DNA from: Bacilli bacterium
GTDB lineage: Bacteria > Bacillota_I > Bacilli_A > RFN20 > CAG-826
Direction: 5' to 3'
Assembly (NCBI GenBank): GCA_024698065.1
Contig: JAILRR010000082.1
Coordinates: 1-8,889, forward strand
Length of the DNA: 8,889 bases
Position 1 is the stretch's first letter. Each line of letters opens with the position of its first letter. Under the pieces are notes generated by a model that had not been told where the DNA came from, made no database searches, and saw nothing but the letters and a program-made list of their open reading frames with translations. Shown here piece by piece: positions 1 through 6,159 of this stretch. A program made the translations under genes and the position numbers.

Positions 1-17
1 CCAGAATCGCTGCCTAA
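1..17 (+). CDS. Possible 3' end of ribosomal protein L34 gene (partial)
   Basis: The third reading frame ends in the codons for R-I-A-A followed by TAA at 15-17. A short basic tail ending in small residues is compatible with the C-terminus of ribosomal protein L34, and rpmH normally lies directly upstream of rnpA in Bacteria. Only four complete codons are visible, so the call rests almost wholly on gene order. Positions 18-33 hold nothing recognisable before the rnpA ribosome binding site. Confidence 0.3.
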
Positions 18-33
18 TTTTTCCTTTTGTTTT

Positions 34-38
34 AAGGA
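34..38 (+). promoter_or_regulatory. Ribosome binding site of rnpA
   Basis: AAGGA lies 6 bases before the ATG at 45 and supports that start. No promoter is visible in the first 44 bases, so rnpA is probably transcribed from upstream of the window. Confidence 0.7.
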
Positions 39-44
39 CGCCTA

Positions 45-371
45 ATGAAAAAAGAGAACAGAATTCTCAAATATGAAGAGTTTTCCGAAATTATCGGTTC
101 ATCTAGGCGTATCAGAACGCCGCATTTCCTAATCAACTCTCGAAAAAGAGAAAGCGGGGAAGCCAGGATTGGCATCTCTGTCAGCAAAAGAAACGGTCAT
201 GCGGTAACCCGCAACAAAATAAAACGACAGATCAGATACATGATCGGTCAAGGCTTCGATCTGAGTCGCCCGGTTGATATCGTGATTGTGGCGCGTGCTG
301 CATACGACACCGCGGATTTTGAAAAAGAAAAACTAGAACTCATCGATGCCCTCAAAAACATCGGAGAATAA
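45..371 (+). CDS. rnpA: Ribonuclease P protein component
   Basis: This is the small basic protein subunit of RNase P. It binds the catalytic RNA (RnpB) and helps it position precursor tRNAs for removal of the 5' leader in the cytoplasm. The 108-residue length is usual for the family. The diagnostic RNR signature is at residues 51-64 (GHAVTRNKIKRQIR), preceded by the RIGISVSKR strand at 41-49; together they form the RNA-binding face. The N-terminus begins with a basic segment (KKENRILKYEEF) that matches the family's usual opening. The ATG at 45 has a good Shine-Dalgarno. The gene is followed after 5 bases by yidC, the standard order rpmH-rnpA-yidC. Nothing is missing or odd in the protein. The P RNA gene is not in this window. 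Confidence 0.96.
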   Translation: MKKENRILKYEEFSEIIGSSRRIRTPHFLINSRKRESGEARIGISVSKRNGHAVTRNKIKRQIRYMIGQGFDLSRPVDIVIVARAAYDTADFEKEKLELIDALKNIGE

Positions 372-376
372 CAACC

Positions 377-1993
377 TTGAATAAACGCACGAAAGTTAAA
401 TTGTTGGGAGCGCTTGGTCTTGCTGCAGGGACCTTGATGCTTTCCGGCTGTGTTTCGAATTTCTGTTCAGACATAGAAAGAGCTCGTGTCGCTTACCCTT
501 ATGATCAGGGCGTGACTATTTATGTCGATGGGGAATCTTCTGTTCCTGAGGAATATAGGACCCCTGAGCTTTCGTTTAAGCCAATCGAGGGGAATGACAA
601 CCTTTGGGGTTACATCCCAGTCGATCAAAATGGCGTATTCACTGCTAAAAAAGCAGAATTTTTGTCGAATAGTATCATCGCTTCCGCGAATCAAAATAAA
701 ATTGCAGTCCCATCTTATGATTTCTTCAAAAAGATGGACCAGAAGTTATTAGAAGCTGCCATCTCAGCTGCAAAAGCCGACGGCATCACCGTTAACGAAG
801 CTTCTTTAACTGCCGCTCAGCTAAATCCATTCAGCGCACCTGATTGCATTGGGAACGAAGAAGGCATCACCGTTAACGAGGATTCAATCCTCAGAAATTA
901 CGGATACCTTAAATTCGTCACCAAAAAGTCAGATTCATCTACTGGAAATACAACCTATGAGTTCAACTTCGGCAACTATGAAAAATGGACCGAAGAGATT
1001 CAAAAGGAAATTGACACAGTCAAACCAGGAAGTGGATCCGCAAGCGTTCCAAGCGCCGACTTTACCACTCTTTACAAGAGTGGAATCACTCAACTTGCCA
1101 ACAATGTTCGTACTTGCATCACAACCAGAGAAGGCAATTACGGCCACTATGGTGCTTCAAACAACTGGCAAGTCAAAATGGAGCCAATTTCTTGGGGAGA
1201 AGCCTGGTCACACGGTTTCCTCGAAGGACTTATCGTTTATCCAGTAGCCTGCTTAATGGATGCCCTCAGCTTCAGCTTTGACCCAGGCTTATCTGGCGTT
1301 GGTCAGATTTGGGCTTTGATCCTCACGACCATCATCGTCAGACTCTTGGTCGTCTTGCTCACCTTCAAGAGCACTCTCGATCAGCAAAAGATGACCGCTC
1401 TTCAGCCACAAATCGCTAAGATTCAGGCCAAATACCCTAACTCGAACACCAACACCGCCGAACAAGCAAGAGTCTCACAAGAGACAATGGCCTTATATAG
1501 AAGGAACAAAGTTAACCCTCTTTCGAGCATCCTTGCCATTATCATTCAATTCCCTGTCTTCGTTTCTGTTTGGGGAGCCCTCCAAGGTTCTGCCGCCCTT
1601 TCTAGTGGCGAAGTCTTGAAATTGAGATTAAGCGATCCGCTCTCAAACGTCTTGACGAATTTCTCGGGAACCTGGTATGCCAACACAAACGGTTGGTGGA
1701 CCGCAGCCGTTCTCTTCATCTTGATGGCCGCCACCCAATTCTGTGCCATGAAATTGCCTCAGTGGATCAACGCCGCAAGAAACAAAAAACTTGCAAAAAC
1801 CACAGCAAATCCTGCCGCTGATAAAACAGCCAGAACCCAAAAGATGGTCTCTTGGTTCATGTTAATCTTCACCATCATCCTTGGCTTCTCGCTCCCTGCC
1901 GCTATGGGCGTCTATTGGGCAATCGGTGGTCTCGTAGCTATGCTCCAGACTACGATTATCCAGCTCATAATGCGTCGTAAAAAAGATCGTTAG
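377..1993 (+). CDS. yidC: Membrane protein insertase YidC/Oxa1 family, lipoprotein form with enlarged extracytoplasmic region
   Basis: YidC inserts and folds membrane proteins, alone or with SecYEG. The start is TTG at 377, 5 bases after the rnpA stop, with GGAG at 363-366 inside rnpA as ribosome binding site. Residues 1-24 form a lipoprotein signal peptide (basic MNKRTKVK, hydrophobic core, lipobox LSGC), with Cys25 as the predicted lipidated residue. The conserved core begins near residue 275: hydrophobic segments at about 281-300, 309-330, 383-402, 441-460 and 491-531. Arg322 in IIVRLLV matches the essential arginine of the hydrophilic groove. A cytoplasmic QQKMTALQPQIAKIQAKY hairpin follows at 336-353, and the tail is basic (MRRKKDR). 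Residues 26-275 have no counterpart of this size in typical Gram-positive YidC/SpoIIIJ (about 260 residues in total), so this protein is about twice the usual length. That region is polar and contains two copies of a GITVNE motif. The family call is firm; the role of the extra region is unknown. Confidence 0.93.
   Translation: MNKRTKVKLLGALGLAAGTLMLSGCVSNFCSDIERARVAYPYDQGVTIYVDGESSVPEEYRTPELSFKPIEGNDNLWGYIPVDQNGVFTAKKAEFLSNSIIASANQNKIAVPSYDFFKKMDQKLLEAAISAAKADGITVNEASLTAAQLNPFSAPDCIGNEEGITVNEDSILRNYGYLKFVTKKSDSSTGNTTYEFNFGNYEKWTEEIQKEIDTVKPGSGSASVPSADFTTLYKSGITQLANNVRTCITTREGNYGHYGASNNWQVKMEPISWGEAWSHGFLEGLIVYPVACLMDALSFSFDPGLSGVGQIWALILTTIIVRLLVVLLTFKSTLDQQKMTALQPQIAKIQAKYPNSNTNTAEQARVSQETMALYRRNKVNPLSSILAIIIQFPVFVSVWGALQGSAALSSGEVLKLRLSDPLSNVLTNFSGTWYANTNGWWTAAVLFILMAATQFCAMKLPQWINAARNKKLAKTTANPAADKTARTQKMVSWFMLIFTIILGFSLPAAMGVYWAIGGLVAMLQTTIIQLIMRRKKDR
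782..879 (+). repeat. 17-bp direct repeat inside yidC
   Basis: GGCATCACCGTTAACGA occurs at 782-798 and again, identically, at 863-879. The copies are 81 bases (27 codons) apart and in the same frame, so they encode DGITVNE (residues 135-141) and EGITVNE (162-168) in the extracytoplasmic part of YidC. This may be a small internal duplication. Confidence 0.75.
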
Positions 1994-1997
1994 GAGG
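1992..1997 (+). promoter_or_regulatory. Ribosome binding site of jag overlapping the yidC stop
   Basis: A full AGGAGG starts on the second base of the yidC TAG stop and lies 8 bases before the jag ATG at 2006. This suggests translational coupling of the two genes and fixes the jag start. Confidence 0.9.
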
Positions 1998-2005
1998 ATA
2001 CATAA

Positions 2006-2611
2006 ATGAAACATTTCACCAGTAAAACTGTTGAAGAAGCCGTTCAAGCCGCTAGCAAAGCTGTTAATATTCCAGCTGAGCAGTTGATCTACAAAGTCAT
2101 CGAAGAAAAGAAGGGCTTATTCGGAATCGGCAAGGAAGCCACCATCGAAATTTACGATATCGATGATGCCGCAGCCTTCGCTGAAGAATACCTTAAGACT
2201 GCCCTTGGCGGAATGGGTGTCGAAGCCGAAACTTCTTCCACCATCGATGAAGACATCATCCATGTCAACATCAACTCCGAGAGAAATCCAATTCTCATCG
2301 GTAAAGGTGGTCGCACTCTTCAAGCTCTTAATGAGCTTGCTAGACTTGCTGTCAGCAACAAATTCCGTCACAGATACAGGATTCTCCTTGATGTCGGTGG
2401 ATACAAAGAAGACAAATATGATCGTCTCCAGTGGGTCGCCAAGAAGACCGCTCGTGAAGTCGTTAAGACTCACGTTGATGTCAAACTTGACCCAATGACC
2501 GCCGATGAGAGAAGAATCATCCATAACACTCTTAACGGCATGAGCCACATCAAAACTGAATCCAGTGGCGAAGGTCATGACAGAGCCGTCACAATCAAAT
2601 ACGTCGACTAA
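2006..2611 (+). CDS. jag: RNA-binding protein Jag/KhpB (Jag-N, KH and R3H domains)
   Basis: Jag (also KhpB or EloR) is a cytoplasmic RNA-binding protein. In streptococci it works with KhpA and influences cell elongation. All three family domains are visible in the 201 residues. The Jag N-terminal domain is at about 1-50, with the typical KVIEEKKGLFGIGKEATIEI segment at 30-49. The KH domain spans about 83-130, with the GxxG loop as GKGG at 99-102. The R3H domain covers about 145-200, with the R-x3-H signature at Arg169-His173 and the terminal strand HDRAVTIKYVD. The linker between Jag-N and KH is short, so the protein is close to the minimal family length. It follows yidC by 12 bases, the classic spoIIIJ-jag arrangement, and a terminator follows it. 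The domain assignment is clear; its RNA targets in this organism are unknown. Confidence 0.95.
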   Translation: MKHFTSKTVEEAVQAASKAVNIPAEQLIYKVIEEKKGLFGIGKEATIEIYDIDDAAAFAEEYLKTALGGMGVEAETSSTIDEDIIHVNINSERNPILIGKGGRTLQALNELARLAVSNKFRHRYRILLDVGGYKEDKYDRLQWVAKKTAREVVKTHVDVKLDPMTADERRIIHNTLNGMSHIKTESSGEGHDRAVTIKYVD

Positions 2612-2616
2612 TTTAT

Positions 2617-2645
2617 AAAGCAGGCTAATCAATGCCTGCTTTTTT
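2617..2645 (+). terminator. Intrinsic terminator after jag
   Basis: AAAGCAGGC at 2617-2625 pairs with GCCTGCTTT at 2634-2642 around an 8-base loop, and a run of six T ends at 2645. It lies just after the jag stop and closes the rnpA-yidC-jag unit, separating it from mnmE. Confidence 0.9.
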
Positions 2646-2662
2646 GTAATGTGAGAGCATAT

Positions 2663-2679
2663 TACCTTTTATAAAGGTA
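2663..2679. repeat. 17-bp inverted repeat in the mnmE promoter region
   Basis: TACCTTT (2663-2669) and AAAGGTA (2673-2679) are perfect complements around a 3-base TAT centre. The right arm overlaps the first two bases of the TATAAT box and includes the only purine-rich, Shine-Dalgarno-like bases (AAAGG, 2673-2677) before mnmE. It could be a repressor or activator operator, or a hairpin in a longer transcript. The symmetry is seen; the function is inferred. Confidence 0.5.
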
Positions 2680-2683
2680 TAAT
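2678..2683 (+). promoter_or_regulatory. -10 box of the mnmE promoter, next to the start codon
   Basis: A perfect TATAAT ends 6 bases before the ATG at 2690. Transcription would therefore be expected to begin at or very near that ATG, giving a leaderless or nearly leaderless mRNA. No convincing -35 box is seen at 16-19 bases spacing (the hexamer 2655-2660 is GAGCAT), and there is no extended TGn motif. It follows a terminator, so a promoter is expected here. Confidence 0.6.
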
Positions 2684-2689
2684 TTGCTT

Positions 2690-4018
2690 ATGAATAACGT
2701 AATCATTGCCCTTGCTACACCGCCTCTCAAAGGCGCCCTTGCTTTAATAAGAATCTCAGGAGACGGCGCTTTTGCGATTACCGACCAGATATTCAGCAAG
2801 AAAGTTAGTGGGACCACTAATAGAGAAATCTATTACGGCACGTTAAGTGATAACGGACAGCCTATTGATCTTGTTTTGTTATACGCCTTTAAAGGGCCAA
2901 ACACGGTTACTGGTGAGGATATCGTTGAGATCTCTTGCCATGGATCGATGCTTATAGCCAACCAGATTATCGAAGCCTATATCAAAAGAGGCGCGACATA
3001 TGCTACGCGTGGAGAATTCTCTTCTAGAGCCTTCTATAACGGCAAAATGGACCTTATCGAAGCCGAATCCATCAATGATTTGATTAACGCCACAACAGTC
3101 GAATCCAAGAACCTTAATTTAATGTCCTTAAATGGCCAAACAAGTAAGCTTGTAGAGCCTTTGAAGAAGTCAATTGCCGACCTTCTAGCTTTGCTAGAGG
3201 TGAACATAGACTTCCCTGAATACGAAGATATAGAAGAGATTAATGAGAAGACGATAATCGAGCATATAGACGCCACCAGGGAAACGATTGCAGGCCTTAT
3301 TAAAGGTGGCAAAGAAGGAAAAATTGTCAAAGAAGGCTTAAAAGTGGCAATTGTGGGCGAACCAAACGTTGGTAAATCCTCGCTTCTGAATGCCTTGATG
3401 AACGAAGAAAAAGCCATCGTTTCAGATATTCCAGGAACCACCCGCGACGTGGTTGAAGGAGACGTGTCTGTTAAAGGCATTTCTCTTCATCTTCTTGATA
3501 CTGCTGGCATCAGAAACAGCTCTGACAAAATTGAAGCTTTAGGCATCGCTAAGAGCGAAGAATCAATCTCTAAAGCAGACCTCATTATTCACGTAATCGA
3601 TGCAGAAAAAGGGGAATCTGCAGAGGATTTTAGGATAAAAGAACTCGCAAAAGGCAAAATTCTCATCACTGTGTATAACAAAAGTGACCTCGTCAAAAAT
3701 ACGGAAAAAGGAAAACTCTACATCAGCGCGATCAATAAGGACATCAAACCTCTTTTAGAGAAGATTTATGAGGAACTTGGGCTATCTGAAACCGCCTTTA
3801 ATTCCCCATCCCTTTCTAGTGCAAGACAACTCGGTTTGCTTATGAGTATCGACGAGCATTTGGCGAAAGCAAAAGAAGACGCCCTTAAACAGGCTCCAAT
3901 TGATTTGGTCTCTGTTAATTTGATGGCTGCCTATAATGGCGCCCGAGAGCTACTTGGCGAAGGGGTCACTTTAGATTTGACGGACGAGATCTTCTCAAGA
4001 TTCTGTGTAGGAAAATAG
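2690..4018 (+). CDS. mnmE: tRNA uridine-5-carboxymethylaminomethyl(34) synthesis GTPase MnmE
   Basis: MnmE (TrmE) is a GTPase that, with MnmG, installs the (carboxymethyl)aminomethyl group on C5 of wobble uridine 34 in certain tRNAs. The protein has 442 residues from the ATG at 2690. The N-terminal tetrahydrofolate-binding domain starts with the conserved IIALATPPLKGALALIRISG (5-24). The Ras-like G domain, inserted in a helical domain, shows GEPNVGKSS (223-231), GTTRD (249-253), DTAG (270-273) and NKSD (330-333). The C-terminus is FCVGK (438-442), which carries the catalytic cysteine motif usually written FCIGK. An in-frame TTG at 2684 lies 6 bases after AAAGG and would add MetLeu; ATG is preferred because it matches the family N-terminus. 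The partner gene mnmG, usually next door, is replaced here by tatD one base after the stop. Confidence 0.97.
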   Translation: MNNVIIALATPPLKGALALIRISGDGAFAITDQIFSKKVSGTTNREIYYGTLSDNGQPIDLVLLYAFKGPNTVTGEDIVEISCHGSMLIANQIIEAYIKRGATYATRGEFSSRAFYNGKMDLIEAESINDLINATTVESKNLNLMSLNGQTSKLVEPLKKSIADLLALLEVNIDFPEYEDIEEINEKTIIEHIDATRETIAGLIKGGKEGKIVKEGLKVAIVGEPNVGKSSLLNALMNEEKAIVSDIPGTTRDVVEGDVSVKGISLHLLDTAGIRNSSDKIEALGIAKSEESISKADLIIHVIDAEKGESAEDFRIKELAKGKILITVYNKSDLVKNTEKGKLYISAINKDIKPLLEKIYEELGLSETAFNSPSLSSARQLGLLMSIDEHLAKAKEDALKQAPIDLVSVNLMAAYNGARELLGEGVTLDLTDEIFSRFCVGK

Positions 4019-4019
4019 C

Positions 4020-4787
4020 ATGCTCGACTCACATTGCCATTTAAATGACGACGGGCTCTTCGAAAAAAGAGCCGAGATAATAGAAAGAGCCAAAGAAGCC
4101 GGCGTTTCTTTAATGCTATGTGTTGGCTGGGACTTAGAAAGCTCAAAAAGAGCCGTTCAAATTGCTCATGAGTTTGATTGCGTCTACGCAGCGGTTGGAT
4201 TCCACCCAGAAAACCTCGAAAACATAAGCGACGAAGCGCTTGAGGAAATAAAAGAAATAGCCAAAGACGATAAGGTTGTCGCTATCGGAGAAATAGGGCT
4301 CGATTATCATTGGTTCAAGGAACAGAAAGACCACGATAATCAGAATGTTTGGTTCATAAAACAAATCGAGTTGGCCAATGAGATTAATTTGCCGTTATCG
4401 ATACACGCTAGAGACGCTAGCGAGGACACTTATACGATCCTAAAAGAGCACCCAGTTAAGGCGGGCTGCGTCCTCCATTGTTATAGCGGATCTACCGAGA
4501 TGCTAAAGAGGTTTGCCGACCTTGGTTGCTACTTTGGTTTCGATGGTCCAATCACTTATAAGAATGCGATTGAGCCAAAGGAAAATGTTAAAAATTGTCC
4601 GATTGACAGGATCCTAACTGAAACGGACTCACCATACCTTTCACCGGTTCCGTACCGTGGAAAGCAAAACGAGCCAAAAAACATCAAAGAGATTCTAGAA
4701 ACCATGGCAGAATTACGATCTGTTTCCAAAAAAGACATGGAAAATGCCGTGGAAAACAACTTTAAAAGATTGTTTCACTACAAATGA
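4020..4787 (+). CDS. tatD: TatD family metal-dependent hydrolase (DNase)
   Basis: TatD proteins are cytoplasmic TIM-barrel enzymes of the amidohydrolase superfamily with metal-dependent nuclease activity; the physiological substrate in Bacilli is not firmly settled. The 255-residue length is standard. The metal ligands are all present: His5 and His7 (DSHCHL), Glu91 (GEIGLDY), His129 (IHARD), His153 (HCYSG) and Asp203 (TETDSPYL). The ATG at 4020 lies one base after the mnmE stop, with AGGA at 4009-4012 inside mnmE as ribosome binding site. The gene overlaps rnmV by 4 bases. The order tatD-rnmV-rsmA is conserved in Bacillota (yabD-rnmV-ksgA in B. subtilis, with yabE between). The family call is firm; the exact role is not. 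Confidence 0.94.
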   Translation: MLDSHCHLNDDGLFEKRAEIIERAKEAGVSLMLCVGWDLESSKRAVQIAHEFDCVYAAVGFHPENLENISDEALEEIKEIAKDDKVVAIGEIGLDYHWFKEQKDHDNQNVWFIKQIELANEINLPLSIHARDASEDTYTILKEHPVKAGCVLHCYSGSTEMLKRFADLGCYFGFDGPITYKNAIEPKENVKNCPIDRILTETDSPYLSPVPYRGKQNEPKNIKEILETMAELRSVSKKDMENAVENNFKRLFHYK

Positions 4788-5326
4788 AAGTAAAATACCC
4801 GAATGTCATAGTAGTTGAGGGCAAAATGGATAAGGATTTGCTCGAAACTTTTTTAGATGCGGACATCGTCACCACAAACGGTTCAGAAGTTTCACGTGAA
4901 ACTATTGAGTACATTAGAGCCTTGTCGGAGACAAGGACCATTGTCGTTTTGACTGATCCTGATGCCCCTGGAAAAAGGATCAGGGATATCCTAAACACCG
5001 AGATTATGGGATTATTTAATGCCTTCATTCCAAAAGAAAAAGCGATCAAACGACATAAAGTGGGTGTCGCGGAGTCAGACAAGGCTACAATCATGGATGC
5101 CTTAAATCATTTGATGGTTCCAAACAGCAATTCAAAAACTTCAAATTTGTCTATGAACGATTTATTTGAGTTAGGTCTTGTTGGGCAACCTGATTCAGTG
5201 GAAAAAAGAAAAATTCTAGAGAACCGTCTTCATGTTGATCAGGTGAACGGAAAGACCCTTTTGAAAAGATTGAAGGCGCTTGGTTTAGATAGAAAAGATT
5301 TAGAGGAGGCAATTGGCCATGAATGA
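4784..5326 (+). CDS. rnmV: Ribonuclease M5 (5S rRNA maturase)
   Basis: RNase M5 cuts both strands of the 5S rRNA precursor, bound to ribosomal protein L18, to give mature 5S rRNA in low-GC Gram-positives. The protein has 180 residues. The N-terminal Toprim domain shows the catalytic glutamate Glu12 in VVEGKMD and the DxD-type motif Asp58-Pro-Asp60 in LTDPDAPGKRIR. The family signature HKVGVAESDKATIMDAL follows at 91-107. The C-terminal third (about 120-180) is the smaller accessory domain, ending in KRLKALGLDRKDLEEAI. The start overlaps the tatD stop as ATGA and has no strong Shine-Dalgarno, so translation is probably coupled. The end overlaps the rsmA start by 8 bases. TGA is the stop, supporting the standard code. 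No 5S gene lies in the window. Confidence 0.95.
   Translation: MKVKYPNVIVVEGKMDKDLLETFLDADIVTTNGSEVSRETIEYIRALSETRTIVVLTDPDAPGKRIRDILNTEIMGLFNAFIPKEKAIKRHKVGVAESDKATIMDALNHLMVPNSNSKTSNLSMNDLFELGLVGQPDSVEKRKILENRLHVDQVNGKTLLKRLKALGLDRKDLEEAIGHE
5304..5309 (+). promoter_or_regulatory. Ribosome binding site deciding the rsmA start
   Basis: AGGAGG lies within the 3' end of rnmV. It is 9 bases before ATG 5319 but only 3 before an in-frame TTG at 5313, which favours the ATG as the true start of rsmA. Confidence 0.85.
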
Positions 5327-6119
5327 GGAACAGTATTTTGAAAAGATCGCGGAATATAAGCTCTTGGCCAAACACGAAGTTGGCCAGAACTTCTTGATTG
5401 ATAGCGATGCATCAAAAAGAATCGTTGATTTGGCTGAGATTGATGAGAACGACACCGTTCTGGAAATTGGGTCTGGCGCCGGCTCCCTTTCATATTTCAT
5501 CGAGCAGAAAGCCTCACAGGCTGATTTGATTGACATCGATGATGGCTTAATCCAGAAATTGATCGAGGACTTCAGAGATTCGAAGAACGTTAACCCGCTA
5601 GTTGGCAACGCGATGAAGTGGGACTATGAGAAATACACGAAAATCATCAGCAACCTGCCTTACTATATAACGAGCGCAATCCTAGAAAGGGTTTTGCTTA
5701 ATGCAAAGAATCTTAAAACGGGCGTCTTTATGGTCCAGAAAGAAGTGGTTTCTAGACTTAAGGCCCCTCTTGGAAGCGAGGACTATGGCCCGCTTGGCCT
5801 ATTAATCGCCTATCGCTCTGATTTTGTTAAAGGCTTTAACGTCCCTAGGACCTCTTTTGCACCTGCGCCACATGTCGACTCGAGCGTCTTCGTTCTCAAG
5901 ATCAAGAACGACAACATCGAAGAGGCTAGCAAACTCTACAAATTGGTGTCTGCCCTCTTCCTCCACAAGAGGAAAACCATCTACAACAACCTTTCTCAAC
6001 ACCTGAAAGACAATGCCAAGGCCAAAGAAACACTCGAAAAGGCTGGCATAAAGGCGAATCTAAGGCCACAGGACGTCTCATTAGACGGTTATTTAAAGCT
6101 GCTTAGGTCTCTATATTGA
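5319..6119 (+). CDS. rsmA: 16S rRNA (adenine(1518)-N6/adenine(1519)-N6)-dimethyltransferase
   Basis: RsmA (KsgA) uses S-adenosylmethionine to dimethylate two adjacent adenines in the 3' terminal hairpin of 16S rRNA, a late step and checkpoint in 30S assembly. The start at ATG 5319 gives 266 residues, a normal length. Visible motifs are HEVGQNFLID (19-28), the SAM-binding glycine motif LEIGSGAGSLS (48-58), the acidic IDIDD after strand 2 (71-75), and the catalytic NLPYYITS (112-119). MVQKEVVSRLKAPLGSEDYGPL follows, and the C-terminal helical domain contains the HKRKTIYNNLSQHL segment equivalent to the family's QRRKTLRNNL. The first 8 bases overlap rnmV (ATGAATGA). The TGA stop at 6117-6119 lies inside the candidate -35 box for ispE. 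No anomalies. Confidence 0.96.
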   Translation: MNEEQYFEKIAEYKLLAKHEVGQNFLIDSDASKRIVDLAEIDENDTVLEIGSGAGSLSYFIEQKASQADLIDIDDGLIQKLIEDFRDSKNVNPLVGNAMKWDYEKYTKIISNLPYYITSAILERVLLNAKNLKTGVFMVQKEVVSRLKAPLGSEDYGPLGLLIAYRSDFVKGFNVPRTSFAPAPHVDSSVFVLKIKNDNIEEASKLYKLVSALFLHKRKTIYNNLSQHLKDNAKAKETLEKAGIKANLRPQDVSLDGYLKLLRSLY

Positions 6120-6143
6120 TTTAAAAAATCAAACTAGTAGAAT
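6116..6143 (+). promoter_or_regulatory. Candidate promoter for ispE-glmU
   Basis: TTGATT (6116-6121, containing the rsmA TGA stop) and TAGAAT (6138-6143) are 16 bases apart and resemble sigma-A -35 and -10 boxes. Transcription would begin near 6150, leaving only about 10 bases before the ispE ATG at 6160. Read-through from rsmA is also possible, since no terminator lies between them. Confidence 0.5.
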
Positions 6144-6159
6144 TTTGTTATTCAAATTT

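Noticed and set aside
849..1247. A 132-codon plus-strand frame inside yidC, considered because the YidC region here is unusual and could reflect a frameshift.
   Set aside because: The yidC frame is continuous from signal peptide to core domain with consistent codon use. The alternative frame gives a Ser/Thr/Pro-rich product with no motifs.
2117..2632. A 171-codon minus-strand frame opposite jag.
   Set aside because: It lies almost wholly within the well-supported jag gene, begins in its terminator, and its product is unlike any protein I recognise.
1..2645. A replication origin, since rpmH-rnpA-yidC-jag often lies near oriC.
   Set aside because: No dnaA or dnaN gene, no cluster of DnaA boxes (TTATCCACA-like) and no AT-rich unwinding region were seen in the window.
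5324..6119. Possible recoding of TGA as tryptophan, as in Mycoplasma.
   Set aside because: TGA falls exactly at the expected C-terminal ends of rnmV, rsmA and the antitoxin, and tryptophans within genes are TGG, so the standard code fits.
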